From JADHLJ01 sp038118725 (GTDB lineage: Bacteria; Pseudomonadota; Alphaproteobacteria; Thalassobaculales; Thalassobaculaceae): a stretch of DNA of 64,000 bases. A model generated the notes under the pieces. That model was not told the origin of the DNA, did not search any database, and worked only from the letters and a program-made list of their open reading frames with translations. Position numbers and translations under genes: made by a program. The DNA is taken from NCBI GenBank assembly GCA_038118725.1, contig JAYOIK010000021.1, forward strand, positions 1-64,000, in the 5' to 3' direction. Shown here one piece after another: positions 63,199-64,000 of the stretch (its first letter is position 1; every line of letters starts with the position of its first letter).

Positions 63199-64000
63199 GA
63201 TTCCGTCCCCACCTCGACATCCCCGAATAGACGTGCCATCGCCTTGTTTATGAGGTTCGGCTCGAAACACCGCCAACGCCCGGCGACATGACCGTCTGGC
63301 CGCAGCAGATAGCAGGTCCCCACGCGCGCGTCATATCGGGAGAACAGATGTTCGTCGGCATCGACTATCCGCCCGTGCTCCGATGCCCCCGACCGACATA
63401 TATCGACTCGCGTCACGCCGTCGGGGTGGAGGTCCGAGTCCACCTCGAAACAGAGTAGGGTCGGGCCGACGGCGAGGAGATCGACCAGATGACGACCGTC
63501 GTGGAGGCGTGTATCCACAAACGCGGCGCCGGTCCTCGGGCCGGTCTCGAACAGAGCGTCATCGTCGGTTTCGGCGTTGAGCGGGCTTTCCTGATAGTCG
63601 TATGGCTGGGACTGTCTGGGATTCGCCAGGTCACCGGCCCAGGCGTGTTTCAACGCGAGAGACAGCGCCGCGTCGCGCATCAGCCGGTAGCCGCGGCTGG
63701 GCGGGGTCATGAAGGCGGTGCTTTTGCCGGCCTGCTCGAAGATCTCCATGGTGGCGGGTCGACGTTCTCGCGAATAGCTGTCGAGCAAGGTGTCCGGCGC
63801 CTTTCCGGCAAGCACGGCGGCCAGTTTCCAGCCGATGTTATTGGCGTCGGCGATCCCGGAATTCAATCCACGCACCCCGAAAATCGGCACCAGATGCGCG
63901 GCGTCACCGGCGAAGAACACCCGCCCGTGGCGATAGTCGTCGAGACAGATGCAATGGGCCTTGTAGAGCGACGACATCTCCAATTCCCACGGCGCGGACT
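63195..64000 (-). CDS. FAD-dependent aromatic-ring monooxygenase, C-terminal part
   Basis: The gene runs off the right edge; about 268 C-terminal residues are in the window. GRVFFAGDAAHLVPIFGVRGLNSGIADANN is the second FAD motif of the p-hydroxybenzoate/3-(3-hydroxyphenyl)propionate hydroxylase family, which hydroxylates phenolic substrates with NAD(P)H. The C-terminal thioredoxin-like tail (about the last 90 residues) is typical of the larger members. An apparent internal Met at 63983 is not the start. Confidence 0.88.
   Translation of the reverse strand, partial: SAPWELEMSSLYKAHCICLDDYRHGRVFFAGDAAHLVPIFGVRGLNSGIADANNIGWKLAAVLAGKAPDTLLDSYSRERRPATMEIFEQAGKSTAFMTPPSRGYRLMRDAALSLALKHAWAGDLANPRQSQPYDYQESPLNAETDDDALFETGPRTGAAFVDTRLHDGRHLVDLLAVGPTLLCFEVDSDLHPDGVTRVDICRSGASEHGRIVDADEHLFSRYDARVGTCYLLRPDGHVAGRWRCFEPNLINKAMARLFGDVEVGTES

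Overview
The window looks like a draft-assembly contig from a GC-rich (roughly 60-65% by eye) alphaproteobacterium, most like a free-living Rhodospirillales-type lineage. Pointers are the PleD/DivK two-component pair, an HdaA-type DnaA regulator, an EipB-family envelope protein, the tiny aa3 oxidase subunit IV, DUF1127 and DUF2783 proteins, and the block rnd-ppx-ppk...hdaA-AI-2E permease-purM-purN. I see no rRNA, tRNA, CRISPR array, insertion sequence or prophage. A run of exactly 100 N at 54593-54692 marks a scaffold join.

Region 1 (1-21 kb) is mostly housekeeping. It holds c-di-GMP signalling (pleD, divK, a second GGDEF protein), a ROK sugar kinase overlapping a DinB polymerase with an N-terminal zinc ribbon, envelope proteins (EipB, a SPOR lipoprotein), RNase D, polyphosphate metabolism (ppx, ppk), HdaA, a permease, a DUF2066 protein, purine synthesis (purM, purN), a 45-residue oxidase subunit and a glycosyltransferase. 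purM has no ATG, GTG or TTG start where its N-terminus should be; a perfect Shine-Dalgarno sits before an ATC codon.

Region 2 (20.7-38.5 kb) is the most distinctive. It carries a complete-looking coenzyme F420 locus: a fused CofG/CofH (FbiC), CofC, CofD and CofE in an overlapping operon, preceded by an F420:NADPH oxidoreductase. Six luciferase-like (LLM) flavin/F420-dependent oxidoreductases surround it, together with a GMC oxidoreductase, a CoA-transferase, a DUF169 protein, MsrB and a 2-hydroxyacid dehydrogenase. The non-coding gaps here hold paired inverted palindromes (REPIN-like elements) whose stems vary in sequence but stay paired.

Region 3 (38.5-51 kb) is a catabolic and accessory region: an EamA exporter, a DJ-1/PfpI protein, a quinone oxidoreductase, an FkbM methyltransferase, a 2-keto-4-pentenoate hydratase, a GNAT acetyltransferase, a 2,4-dienoyl-CoA-reductase-like enzyme, a C5-cytosine methyltransferase with a Vsr mismatch endonuclease but no restriction enzyme, a haloalkane dehalogenase whose catalytic residues fall at the same numbers as in LinB, an enoyl-CoA hydratase and a long Xaa-Pro aminopeptidase.

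Region 4 (51-64 kb) has a double DUF1127 protein with a clean terminator, a TPR protein, MarC, the assembly gap, a FIST sensor protein, a two-gene surface-carbohydrate/TPR operon, a metallo-beta-lactamase-fold lactonase, an unrecognised gene split by a frameshift at eight adenines, a gamma-glutamyltransferase, a glutathione transferase, a DUF2783 protein and the C-terminal part of an FAD monooxygenase that runs off the right edge.
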